A DNA stretch of 15,364 nucleotides from Desulfobacterales bacterium. GTDB lineage: Bacteria; Desulfobacterota; Desulfobacteria; Desulfobacterales; RPRI01. The notes beneath the pieces are model-generated. The model ran no database searches and was not told the DNA's origin. It saw only the letters and a list, made by a program, of their open reading frames with translations. Positions 1-7,371 of this stretch are shown here, in pieces. A program made the translations under genes and the position numbers. The stretch is taken from the NCBI GenBank assembly GCA_020052975.1, contig JAGVOC010000419.1, forward strand, positions 1 to 15,364, read 5' to 3'. How positions within the stretch are numbered: the stretch's first letter is position 1; every line of letters begins with the position of its first letter.

Positions 1-133
1 TAAAAAGTCATTCTGCTGTGTTGCGCTTCATCTTTCGTCATTGCAGCGTACCAATTAGTACGCTTCATTCCTCAAGATTCGCGTGCCTTGCATAATGAGC
101 TTTTTACTTTGCCGTCTGAATTTTGACTTTTTA
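1..133. repeat. MITE-like element with TAAAAAGTCA inverted ends
   Basis: The stretch opens with TAAAAAGTCA (1-10) and closes with its exact reverse complement TGACTTTTTA (124-133). It contains an internal perfect stem, GCGTAC/GTACGC, around position 48-65. A third TGACTTTTTA lies at 171-180. Related GTAAAAAGTC strings recur at 4487-4497, 7950-7959 and 8082-8092, all between genes. No reading frame of note is present. I read this as a small non-autonomous repeat of the host genome. The left edge coincides with the window start, so the true boundary may lie further left. Confidence 0.55.
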
Positions 134-264
134 CGAGTCCATCAACCTTGGCAACCCTGAATGTCGAAACTGACTTTTTATCAGATTGTTTCAAATCGTG
201 TCAAGACCGGCCGGTTTTTATTAAACTATTATAACCTTCTAATGCTGATAAAACAATCGCAAAA

Positions 265-1191
265 ATGGACGCCAGCGTATTAATAGTAGACGATGATCCG
301 GCAATAAGAAAATCAATGGGTGATTTCATTGATTTTTCCGGTTACAAGTCTTTACAGGCCGAAAGCGGCTTTAATGCCCTTGAACTTTTAAAAGTAAATC
401 GCGTTGACGTGGTTATAACGGACATCATGATGCCGGGCATGAACGGCCTTGAGCTTACGGATTTAATAAAAAAAGATTATGACACTGAAGTCATAGTTAT
501 TACAGGCTACAGCGGTGATTATTCCTATGTTGATGCTATAGGAAAAGGAGCGAGTGACTTTATATTCAAACCGTTCCGTCTGGAAGAGCTTCTGTTAAGG
601 CTGAAAAGAGTCTTGAGAGAGCGCCAGCAGGCAAAAGATCGGTACATGTTGCTTGGCAGACTTGAAAAGCTTGCCATAACAGACAGCCTCACAACTCTTT
701 ATAATTCAAGACATTTTTATGCCCAGCTTGAGATAGAACTGGACAGGGCGAACAGATACAGGCGCCCTCTTTCACTTTTGTTTCTTGATATAGACCGTTT
801 CAAGGATTTCAATGATTCTTATGGTCATCTTGAAGGTGACAAGGTGCTCTTTAGAATAGGGCAGATTATTAATTCCTGTCTGAGGATTATGGATTCGGCC
901 CACAGATATGGCGGAGAAGAATTTACGATTATTTTGCCGGAAACAAACGGCAAAAAGGCTGTTAATGTTGGTAAAAGGATAAGGGCTGCAACTGAAGCAG
1001 AGATGTTTAATCCTTTACCGGGGAAAATGGTGAACGTAACGATAAGTATAGGAGCAACACAATATTTCTATAACGAAGATGTATCTGCTTTTATTCAGAG
1101 GGCAGATAAAGCCATGTACTTGTCAAAACAAAACGGCCGTAATAAGGTTTCCTACCTCTATAAAGACGAATCAGAACAAGCCAAATCATAA
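265..1191 (+). CDS. REC-GGDEF response regulator (diguanylate cyclase)
   Basis: This is a two-domain signalling protein of 308 aa, expected to be cytoplasmic, that would make cyclic di-GMP from two GTP on phosphorylation. The receiver domain spans about residues 4-118. It has the acidic pocket VDDD near residue 9, a phosphoacceptor Asp53 in TDIMMPGMNG, Thr80 and Lys102 in FKPF. A short linker helix leads to the GGDEF domain (about 135-300). The signature is GGEEF at 216-220, an active variant. RIMD at 207-210 is five residues upstream, matching the inhibitory I-site RxxD, so product feedback is likely. No convincing Shine-Dalgarno precedes the ATG, but the REC domain starts right after it, which fixes the start. 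The next gene begins one base after the stop codon. The cognate histidine kinase is not in the window. Confidence 0.93.
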   Translation: MDASVLIVDDDPAIRKSMGDFIDFSGYKSLQAESGFNALELLKVNRVDVVITDIMMPGMNGLELTDLIKKDYDTEVIVITGYSGDYSYVDAIGKGASDFIFKPFRLEELLLRLKRVLRERQQAKDRYMLLGRLEKLAITDSLTTLYNSRHFYAQLEIELDRANRYRRPLSLLFLDIDRFKDFNDSYGHLEGDKVLFRIGQIINSCLRIMDSAHRYGGEEFTIILPETNGKKAVNVGKRIRAATEAEMFNPLPGKMVNVTISIGATQYFYNEDVSAFIQRADKAMYLSKQNGRNKVSYLYKDESEQAKS

Positions 1192-1192
1192 A

Positions 1193-1612
1193 ATGCTGAA
1201 TTATAAATTTCTGCTTACCCCATCTTCAGATCAGATCGGGCATATTATCTCTTTATATCGCATGGCAGGTTGGTGGGCGAAAGATGCTCCGGATGATCCG
1301 CCCCTGGTTGAGCGGATTATTGCCGGCAGCCACTGCTTCATGGTTGCGACTGAAGGTGAAGAAGTTGTTGGTATGGGAAGAGCGATCAGCGACAGGGCAA
1401 GCGATGCATATATTCAGGATCTGACGGTTCAGGAGACATATAGGGAGATGGGTGTTGGAACAGAGATTGTAAAAAGAATTTTAAGCCGCCTTGAAGAAGA
1501 CGGCATAAAATGGATTGCCCTGATTGCTGAAAGAAATTCGCACGAATTTTATGAGCATTTCGGATATAAGATAATGCCTGATTCGATGCCAATGATAAAG
1601 ATGCTGACATGA
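1193..1612 (+). CDS. GNAT family N-acetyltransferase
   Basis: The 139-aa protein has the size and motifs of a single-domain GNAT acetyltransferase, which transfers an acetyl group from acetyl-CoA to an amine. The acetyl-CoA pyrophosphate loop is REMGVG (84-89, the R/QxxGxG/A motif). It is preceded by the beta-4 strand IQDLTVQ and followed by the late FYEHFGY segment (119-125) typical of the fold. I chose the ATG at 1193, directly after the upstream TAA; the frame stays open upstream to 1079, but that part overlaps the GGDEF domain and reads as non-homologous sequence. Its stop overlaps the next start as ATGA, so the genes are probably translationally coupled. The substrate cannot be told from sequence. 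Confidence 0.9.
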   Translation: MLNYKFLLTPSSDQIGHIISLYRMAGWWAKDAPDDPPLVERIIAGSHCFMVATEGEEVVGMGRAISDRASDAYIQDLTVQETYREMGVGTEIVKRILSRLEEDGIKWIALIAERNSHEFYEHFGYKIMPDSMPMIKMLT

Positions 1613-2520
1613 TAATGAAACATATCAAATATTCCGATTATTCAAGACTGAAAGAATTTTTCAGACACCAGAGATATACGCTTTGCGTTTATTCGCTTCC
1701 TTCAATCTTAGCCTGGAGCAATGAATATTACATGCCCTATGGTGCTGTTGAGAATGATGCCTTAATTGTTGCTGCGGAATTTACAGAACAAAAAGAAAAC
1801 CGTCACCTAATACTTCCTGTCTCTCCTTCGAAGGAATATTCTCCCAGAGAGCTTTATGAGCTTGCTGAGAAGCTTGGGTTTAAGAGCTACTGGTTTGTTC
1901 CGGGTGAATACATGGAAAGATACGAAAAAAGCGGGATCAAATCTTTATTTAAGATAACTGTTCAAAAAGAATATGAAGACTATGTTTATCAGACAGCCGA
2001 TCTTTCCGAACTTAAAGGGAATAAATATTCACAGAAGCGAAATCTGATCCATCAGTTTGAAAGGGATTACTTGTTAAGAGGGCGTGCAGAGGCCGGTGAA
2101 ATAGACAGCTCTGTTTCATCAGAGTGCATAGATTTTCTGGAGAAATGGTGTAAAGAGCGGGATTGCGATACGGGCGAAAATGATGATCTGGCCTGTGAAA
2201 AAAAGGCTGCTATAAACACGATTCAAAATATTGATATTATTGATGTAAATGGAATATACCTCCGTGTAGACGGAGAGATAAGTGCTTTCGGAATTGCTTC
2301 TTATCTTACGGATAATATGGGGGTGCTTCATTTTGAAAAGGCTTTTGCCGGCATAAAAGGGCTTTACCAGTATTTCGACAATTTGTGCGCAAAGCGCCTT
2401 TTTGAAGGTTACGGGTACATCAATAAGGAAAGCGACATGAATCTTCCCGGTCTTGCAAAAGTAAAACAGTCGTATCACCCCGCAATGAGGATCAAATCAT
2501 ACAGGCTGGACCTCCGTTAG
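1609..2520 (+). CDS. DUF2156 (phosphatidylglycerol lysyltransferase C-terminal-like) protein
   Basis: This 303-aa soluble-looking protein resembles the DUF2156 family, the tandem GNAT-like catalytic part of MprF-type aminoacyl-phosphatidylglycerol synthases. Unlike MprF it has no membrane segments, so it is a stand-alone domain protein whose acceptor is unknown. Family-like features are the LKGNKYSQKRNLIHQF stretch (about 135-150), the strand FGIASY, the segment HFEKAFAGIKGLYQ (about 242-255), and the C-terminal INKESDMNLPGLAKVKQSYHP. The start ATG overlaps the previous stop (ATGA); a second ATG two codons on (1615) is equally possible. Placement after a diguanylate cyclase and a GNAT enzyme suggests one transcript. 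It is the last gene before a convergent gap. The family call is made from remembered motifs, and enzymatic activity is inference. Confidence 0.82.
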   Translation: MIMKHIKYSDYSRLKEFFRHQRYTLCVYSLPSILAWSNEYYMPYGAVENDALIVAAEFTEQKENRHLILPVSPSKEYSPRELYELAEKLGFKSYWFVPGEYMERYEKSGIKSLFKITVQKEYEDYVYQTADLSELKGNKYSQKRNLIHQFERDYLLRGRAEAGEIDSSVSSECIDFLEKWCKERDCDTGENDDLACEKKAAINTIQNIDIIDVNGIYLRVDGEISAFGIASYLTDNMGVLHFEKAFAGIKGLYQYFDNLCAKRLFEGYGYINKESDMNLPGLAKVKQSYHPAMRIKSYRLDLR

Positions 2521-2564
2521 AGCAATTAACAAACTCTATTCCGTTTGATTCTTCTCCCATTTAT

Positions 2565-2647
2565 ATGAGAATACAGGAGTCAGAATACAGAAGAAAAACA
2601 ATACCATGGTTATTCTGGCTCCTGACTCCTGGCTCCTGTATTCTCAT
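2565..2647. repeat. 83-bp hairpin/MITE-like element, copy 1
   Basis: A perfect 15-bp inverted repeat, ATGAGAATACAGGAG (2565-2579) and CTCCTGTATTCTCAT (2633-2647), encloses a purine/pyrimidine-skewed core with repeated GGCTCCTGACTCC-type units. The reverse complement occurs almost unchanged at 12601-12688, including about 10 bp of flank (ACAACGAAAC). It fills the convergent gap between the DUF2156 gene and the rhomboid gene. As RNA it would fold strongly from either strand, so it may also act as a bidirectional transcription barrier; that part is inference. Confidence 0.8.
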
Positions 2648-2664
2648 GTTTCGTTGTCTCCGGT

Positions 2665-3636
2665 TCAGGGATTAATGGCCATTTTGAGGAGAAGATCCCC
2701 CTTCGGGCCGTCCTTTATCTCCTGCCCCAGACCTTTCAGACGCAAAACGCTTCCTTCGGACAGCCCCGGAGGAACTACGACCTTGTATATCTTTTTCCTG
2801 AACCCCATGGAAAGGCTGACGATTTTCTGTGTTCCAAGAAGTGCTTCGTAATGAGAGATATGAATAGTCCCGTAAAGATTATTATCATTTGCTGAAACAA
2901 CCGGCCTTATAACCTGCAGCCTGTTACTCTTTTTCCTTTCAGTAAAACCGCGTACTGCTCCGGACAAGCCGGTTTCAGGTATAATGGTGAATATTTTCAG
3001 CCAGAGCATACCGAACAGGAACCCGCCGATATGTGCCCACCACGCAATTCCGCCTGCCTGTCCATTGCTTCCGGCGGCATTCAGGAATTGCAGCAGAAAC
3101 CAGAAAGCAAGAAAGAAAAAGGCCGGTATCTCCACAATCCACGGTATAATAATGATGGGGATCAGGGTTAAAATTTTTGAGTTTGGATAAAGTATAAAGT
3201 AAGCGCCCATCACACCTGCTATGGCTCCGCTGGCGCCTATTGTCGGATAATCTGAATAATAATTGAAAAAAAGATGGGTTAATCCCGAAGAAAGGCCGCA
3301 GATTAAATAAAATGCAAGGTAGCGTAAAGGTCCAAGCCGATCTTCTACATTATCTCCGAATATGTAGAGGGTCCACATGTTGCTTAAAAGATGCAATAAA
3401 CCACCGTGGAGAAACATGAAAGAAATGAAGGGGAATATCTGCTCTGATGTTGAAAAATAATACGCTGCTTCGGGTACAGAGTACCGTGCAGGCACAAGGC
3501 CGTAAAGGTAGGTAAAATTGTAAAGATTTGAACCCTGAGTCATCTGGACAAGATAAACAACAATATTTATACCAATTATTGTGTTGTTTACGACAGGATA
3601 ATTTTTAGAGGATAATGTGTCCCGAAGAGGTATCAT
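2665..3636 (-). CDS. Rhomboid intramembrane serine protease with DnaJ C-terminal-domain-like extension
   Basis: A 323-aa protein with two parts. Residues about 15-220 form a rhomboid core of six or more hydrophobic segments. It has HGGLLHLLSNM (77-87, the oxyanion/L1-side motif), the catalytic serine in GASG (Ser136) and the catalytic histidine in AHIGG (His202), so the Ser-His dyad is intact. After a basic linker (about 228-245), residues about 253-322 read like the second beta-sandwich of DnaJ/CbpA. The signs are an opening hydrophobic strand, YEALLGTQKIVSL, the strand KVVVPPGLSEGSVLRLKGLG, and a closing GDLLLKMAI. Such domains bind unfolded clients. Topology suggests the extension is on one face of the membrane after the last helix. 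The ATG overlaps the nadC stop (ATGA), so it is probably translated from the valS-nadC transcript. The rhomboid call is firm; the CTD call is by motif. Confidence 0.92.
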   Translation of the reverse strand: MIPLRDTLSSKNYPVVNNTIIGINIVVYLVQMTQGSNLYNFTYLYGLVPARYSVPEAAYYFSTSEQIFPFISFMFLHGGLLHLLSNMWTLYIFGDNVEDRLGPLRYLAFYLICGLSSGLTHLFFNYYSDYPTIGASGAIAGVMGAYFILYPNSKILTLIPIIIIPWIVEIPAFFFLAFWFLLQFLNAAGSNGQAGGIAWWAHIGGFLFGMLWLKIFTIIPETGLSGAVRGFTERKKSNRLQVIRPVVSANDNNLYGTIHISHYEALLGTQKIVSLSMGFRKKIYKVVVPPGLSEGSVLRLKGLGQEIKDGPKGDLLLKMAINP

Positions 3637-4460
3637 TGGATAATACGCATGCTCAGATCCATACTCCTTGCGGAGTGTGTAAGGGCTCCTACTGAAATAA
3701 TATCTACCCCTGAACCGGAAAGAAGCTTCAGGTTGTCTTTGGTGATTCCTCCCGAGACTTCTATGAGAGCTTTATTACCAATAAGAGCGGCAGCTTCTCT
3801 TATCCGTTCCATATCCATGTTATCCAGCATGATAACATCTGCTTTTGCTGCAAGGGCTTCCTTTACTGAAGGTAAATCTGAGACCTCTACTTCAATTTTA
3901 ACAAGATGAGAGACTTTGCCCCGTATTCTTTCAACTGCCTTTGTGATTCCGCCGCATGCAACAATATGATTATCCTTTATTAATACGCCGTCATACAGCC
4001 CCATTCTGTGATTATACGCTCCGCCGACTCTTACGGCATATTTTTCAAGCACTCTCCATCCGGGTATCGTTTTTCGGGTATCAACAAGGCGAATCTTCCT
4101 GTCATCAAGATGTTCAACATAGGAACGGACATTTGTGGCTATGCCCGACAGCCGCTGGATAAAGTTTAAAGCGGTGCGCTCACCCTTCAAAAGAGTGCAA
4201 AGTCTTCCTTCAATCTCCATTACGACATTCTCTTTTGCGACAGAATCGCCGTCTTTAAACATAAACCTGCAAACAACCTCCGGGTCAATACAGGTAAAAA
4301 CGTCCCTGGATATTTCAAGTCCTGCGATCACGAGCGGCTCTTTGGCAACAATAATGCCTTTCCCCATGATTTCAGGATCAACTATATTATCCGTGGTTAT
4401 ATCGCCTGGGCCTATATCTTCTTTAAGAGCGATTTGAATGAGGTCTTTTATGGAATGCAT
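3633..4460 (-). CDS. nadC: Nicotinate-nucleotide pyrophosphorylase (quinolinate phosphoribosyltransferase)
   Basis: NadC converts quinolinate and PRPP to nicotinate mononucleotide, CO2 and pyrophosphate, a step of de novo NAD synthesis. The 275-aa length fits the family (roughly 270-300). Visible signatures are GDITT (19-23), the ERTALNFIQRLSGIAT helix (94-109), the PRPP/quinolinate-binding TRKTIPG (128-134), GGAYNHR (146-152) and KDNH (162-165), plus a C-terminal VSGGI barrel strand. The gene lies 40 bp after valS and overlaps the rhomboid start by 4 bp, so the three probably share a transcript. Only a weak GGAAA-type ribosome site precedes the ATG. No nadA or nadB is in view. Confidence 0.97.
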   Translation of the reverse strand: MHSIKDLIQIALKEDIGPGDITTDNIVDPEIMGKGIIVAKEPLVIAGLEISRDVFTCIDPEVVCRFMFKDGDSVAKENVVMEIEGRLCTLLKGERTALNFIQRLSGIATNVRSYVEHLDDRKIRLVDTRKTIPGWRVLEKYAVRVGGAYNHRMGLYDGVLIKDNHIVACGGITKAVERIRGKVSHLVKIEVEVSDLPSVKEALAAKADVIMLDNMDMERIREAAALIGNKALIEVSGGITKDNLKLLSGSGVDIISVGALTHSARSMDLSMRIIQ

Positions 4461-4486
4461 AATGTTTCCAGATTATTAATGGACTT

Positions 4487-4497
4487 GTAAAAAGTCA
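4487..4497 (+). repeat. GTAAAAAGTCA motif between valS and nadC
   Basis: A single copy of the intergenic GTAAAAAGTC motif sits in the 40-bp gap between valS and nadC. It is preceded by GGACTT, so that GACTT and AAGTC form a tiny inverted repeat around GTAA. It matches the ends of the larger elements at 1-133 and 7950-8092. It may be a relic or a solo end of the same repeat family. Confidence 0.45.
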
Positions 4498-4500
4498 TCG

Positions 4501-7167
4501 TTATGATGCTTCAATACTCCTGATTTTGTCAAGGTTTGTCATTAATTTCTGCTGTTTTTCAATAAAAACCTGATGCTTTTCTCTTACCTTTTCTACAATG
4601 TCTGCCGGGGCTTTCGAAAGGAAATCATCATTTCTCAGCTTCTTTATTGAAGCGGCAATCTCATCTTTCAGTTTGGCCAGTTCTTTTTCAAGGCGGTCTT
4701 TTTCCTTTGAAAAATCAATTATTCCTTCAAGAGAAATATACATTATCGCATCGCCTACGACTGTCGTCGCGGCTTTTCTGGGCCTTTTCCCCGGTTCTGC
4801 CACCAAAAAAGATTTCAGACCTGCGAGGTCAATAATAATATCATCATTATGGGAAAGGATTTTTCTCAGCAAGTCGTCATCCGATTGCAGGATGACATCG
4901 ATAGATGCTGAAGGAGATATATTCATTTCCCCTCTTACATTTCTTATCCCTGTTATTATCCGGATAATAAGGTCCATCATGGGTTCCGATTCCGGATCAC
5001 AGGATAAAGACGCAAAATCTTTTTCATCGGCGGGAAAGACCGCTTCCATGATGGAACCTTTTGTTCCGGGAAGTTTGTGCCAGATCTCTTCCGTGACAAA
5101 CGGTATAAAGGGATGAAGCAGAATAAGGGTGTCATGCAGGACCCGCCAGAGAACGCTCAGTGCGGCATCTTTTTTCTCTTCACCCTTATGCCCGTAAAGG
5201 CAGGGTTTTATGGCTTCCAGATACCAGTCGCACAGCTCATGCCAGACGAATTTATATAATGTGCCGGCGGCATCATTGAATCTGTAGCTGTCGATTGAGC
5301 CGGCGACACTCTCGCTTGTGTGCTTCAGCCTTGCAAGTATCCACTTGTCCGGGAGAGATAGATCTGGAAATTTGATTTCAGTGTAACCCTGATTTAAGTG
5401 CATGAGCGAAAAACGGCCTGCATTCCACAGCTTGTTGATAAAATGGCGGTATCCTTCAACCCTCTTTTCGGACATCTTGATGTCCCTGCCCTGTGCCGCA
5501 AACGCGGCAAGTGTCATCCGGAAAGCATCAGTTCCGTACTGATCGATAATGTTTAAGGGATCAATGACGTTTCCTTTTGACTTGCTCATTTTCTTGCCCT
5601 CTTCATCCCGGACAAGGGCATGAACGTATACATCTCTGAAAGGGACATCTTTCATGAAATGAATGCCCATCATCATCATCCGGGCAACCCAGAAGAAGAG
5701 AATATCAAAACCTGTAACAAGGACAGATGTCGGATAAAAAGTCTTCAGCAATGGTGTGTTTTCGGGCCATCCCATTGTTGAAAAAGGCCAGAGGGCGGAG
5801 CTGAACCACGTGTCAAGAACATCGGTCTCCTGCACCAGAATGGTGTTTCCGCATGCGGGGCAGGTTTCGGGCGCTTCCATGGAGACGATAATATGCAGGC
5901 ATTTTTCACATGTCCATGCCGGTATCTGGTGACCCCACCAGATCTGGCGCGAAATGCACCAGTCTTTTATATTTCTCATCCAGTCGAAATATGTATTCGT
6001 CCAGATTTCAGGGACAATCTTTGTGCTTCCGTTTTCAACTGCATCGATTGCTTTTTCCGCAAGAGGCTTTACTTTAACAAACCACTGTCTGGACAGGTTG
6101 GGTTCAACGATGGTTTTGCATCTGTAACAGTGCCCGACATTGTGCTTTATCGGCTCCATTTTTTCAAGGAGCCCTTCTCTCTTAAGTGATTTTATAACCG
6201 ATTCCCTGCATTTAAAGCGGTCAAGCCCCTCAAATTTTCCGGCTTCGGGAGTCATCTTTCCGTTATCGTCTATGACTTTTATTTCAGGCAGGCTGTGCCG
6301 TTTCCCTATTTCAAAGTCATTGGGATCATGAGCAGGAGTTACCTTCAAAGCCCCTGTCCCAAAAGCCATGTCAACATAACTATCCATTATTATGGGTATT
6401 TTTCTGTTTAAGAGAGGAAGGATAACCGAGTCTGTTTTAAGATTCTGATATCGCGGATCATCGGGGTTCACTGCGACGGCGGTGTCTCCAAGCATTGTCT
6501 CCGGTCGGGTTGTCGCAATAACTATGCTTCCGGAACCGTCTGCGAAAGGGTATCGAATATAATACAGATGGCTGTCAATCTCCTCGTGTTCAACTTCGAG
6601 ATCGGCAAGGGCGGTATGGCAGCGGTGGCACCAGTTTATTATATAATTGCCCCTGTATATAAGTCCTTCATCATAAAGCTGTACAAAAACCCTGCGGACT
6701 GCAATTGAAAGACCTTCGTCCATTGTAAATCGTTCGAGTTTCCAGTCGCATGATGCGCCAAGACGCTTGAGCTGGTTTATGATTGCGCTGCCTGATTCCC
6801 TGCGCCATTCCCAGACGGCTTCTATAAATTTTTCACGTCCCAGTTTATGCCTGTCAGTTCCTTCAGATGCCAGTTTCTTTTCAACAACATTCTGGGTTGC
6901 AATTCCGGCATGATCTGTACCGGGCATCCAGAGTACATTGTCACCGCGTAATCTTCTGTAACGGCAAAGGATATCCTGCATGGTGACATTAAGGGCGTGC
7001 CCCATATGAAGCACACCTGTTACATTTGGTGGAGGAATTACAATTGAATAGCTTCTTTTATTGCTTTTTTCCCGGGTGGCGAAAAGCTGTTCCTTCTCCC
7101 AGAATTCATACCAGCGCTTTTCAACTTCCCGCGGCTCATAACTCTTTTCAAGCAAATCCGAACTCAT
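4501..7167 (-). CDS. valS: Valyl-tRNA synthetase
   Basis: A class I aminoacyl-tRNA synthetase of 888 aa that charges tRNA-Val with valine and edits threonine. The order of elements is normal: N-terminal PPPNVTG followed by the HIGH-type HMGH (54-57); the CP1 editing domain with TTRPETMLGDTAVAV (about 219-233) and GTGALKVTPAHDPNDFE; four-Cys zinc-like knobs (CHRCH and CEKC/CPAC); the KMSKS loop at about 526-530 in GKKMSKSKGN; the anticodon-binding helical domain; and a C-terminal tRNA-binding coiled coil rich in KEKDRLEKELAKLKDEI. I chose ATG 7167 because GGGAG lies 8 bases upstream on the coding strand and the protein then starts in the family-typical MSSDLLEKSYEP. A TTG at 7188 would add seven residues across that ribosome site. 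It is probably the first gene of the valS-nadC-rhomboid unit. Confidence 0.98.
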   Translation of the reverse strand: MSSDLLEKSYEPREVEKRWYEFWEKEQLFATREKSNKRSYSIVIPPPNVTGVLHMGHALNVTMQDILCRYRRLRGDNVLWMPGTDHAGIATQNVVEKKLASEGTDRHKLGREKFIEAVWEWRRESGSAIINQLKRLGASCDWKLERFTMDEGLSIAVRRVFVQLYDEGLIYRGNYIINWCHRCHTALADLEVEHEEIDSHLYYIRYPFADGSGSIVIATTRPETMLGDTAVAVNPDDPRYQNLKTDSVILPLLNRKIPIIMDSYVDMAFGTGALKVTPAHDPNDFEIGKRHSLPEIKVIDDNGKMTPEAGKFEGLDRFKCRESVIKSLKREGLLEKMEPIKHNVGHCYRCKTIVEPNLSRQWFVKVKPLAEKAIDAVENGSTKIVPEIWTNTYFDWMRNIKDWCISRQIWWGHQIPAWTCEKCLHIIVSMEAPETCPACGNTILVQETDVLDTWFSSALWPFSTMGWPENTPLLKTFYPTSVLVTGFDILFFWVARMMMMGIHFMKDVPFRDVYVHALVRDEEGKKMSKSKGNVIDPLNIIDQYGTDAFRMTLAAFAAQGRDIKMSEKRVEGYRHFINKLWNAGRFSLMHLNQGYTEIKFPDLSLPDKWILARLKHTSESVAGSIDSYRFNDAAGTLYKFVWHELCDWYLEAIKPCLYGHKGEEKKDAALSVLWRVLHDTLILLHPFIPFVTEEIWHKLPGTKGSIMEAVFPADEKDFASLSCDPESEPMMDLIIRIITGIRNVRGEMNISPSASIDVILQSDDDLLRKILSHNDDIIIDLAGLKSFLVAEPGKRPRKAATTVVGDAIMYISLEGIIDFSKEKDRLEKELAKLKDEIAASIKKLRNDDFLSKAPADIVEKVREKHQVFIEKQQKLMTNLDKIRSIEAS

Positions 7168-7281
7168 AGATATTACTCCCAAAAACAAAAATAATGGCTC
7201 AGCAGATAATCCGGCTGAAGCATTTATTAAAAGCCTTCCGGATAGTGACCTTTAGGACTTATTAGCAACCGAGCTATTAAC

Positions 7282-7307
7282 AAAAAAAGGGGATTATAAT
7301 AATCCCC
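7282..7307 (-). terminator. Rho-independent terminator of the acidic PopZ-like gene
   Basis: Read on the minus strand, a perfect 8-bp stem GGGGATTA/TAATCCCC with a 3-base loop (7289-7307) is followed directly by seven T (7288-7282). It lies about 65 bases beyond the stop codon at 7372 and before valS. This makes valS a separate transcription unit with its own promoter in 7168-7281, which I could not pin down. Confidence 0.85.
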
Positions 7308-7371
7308 GGTCTTATTTAAATAAATTTATCAGACTGTTCCAGGGGCATGTCCCCGGTAAAAGAAAATTATA

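Noticed and set aside
1079..1192. N-terminal extension of the GNAT gene by 38 codons
   Set aside because: It overlaps the conserved end of the GGDEF domain in another frame and shows no GNAT-like sequence; ATG 1193 fits the family and gene spacing.
2606..2851. Open frame starting in the hairpin element and running into the rhomboid gene antisense
   Set aside because: It is formed from the repeat and the reverse of a well-supported gene; the protein has no recognisable features.
7168..7188. Upstream TTG start for valS adding seven residues
   Set aside because: The extension covers the GGGAG ribosome site of ATG 7167 and has no family-like sequence.
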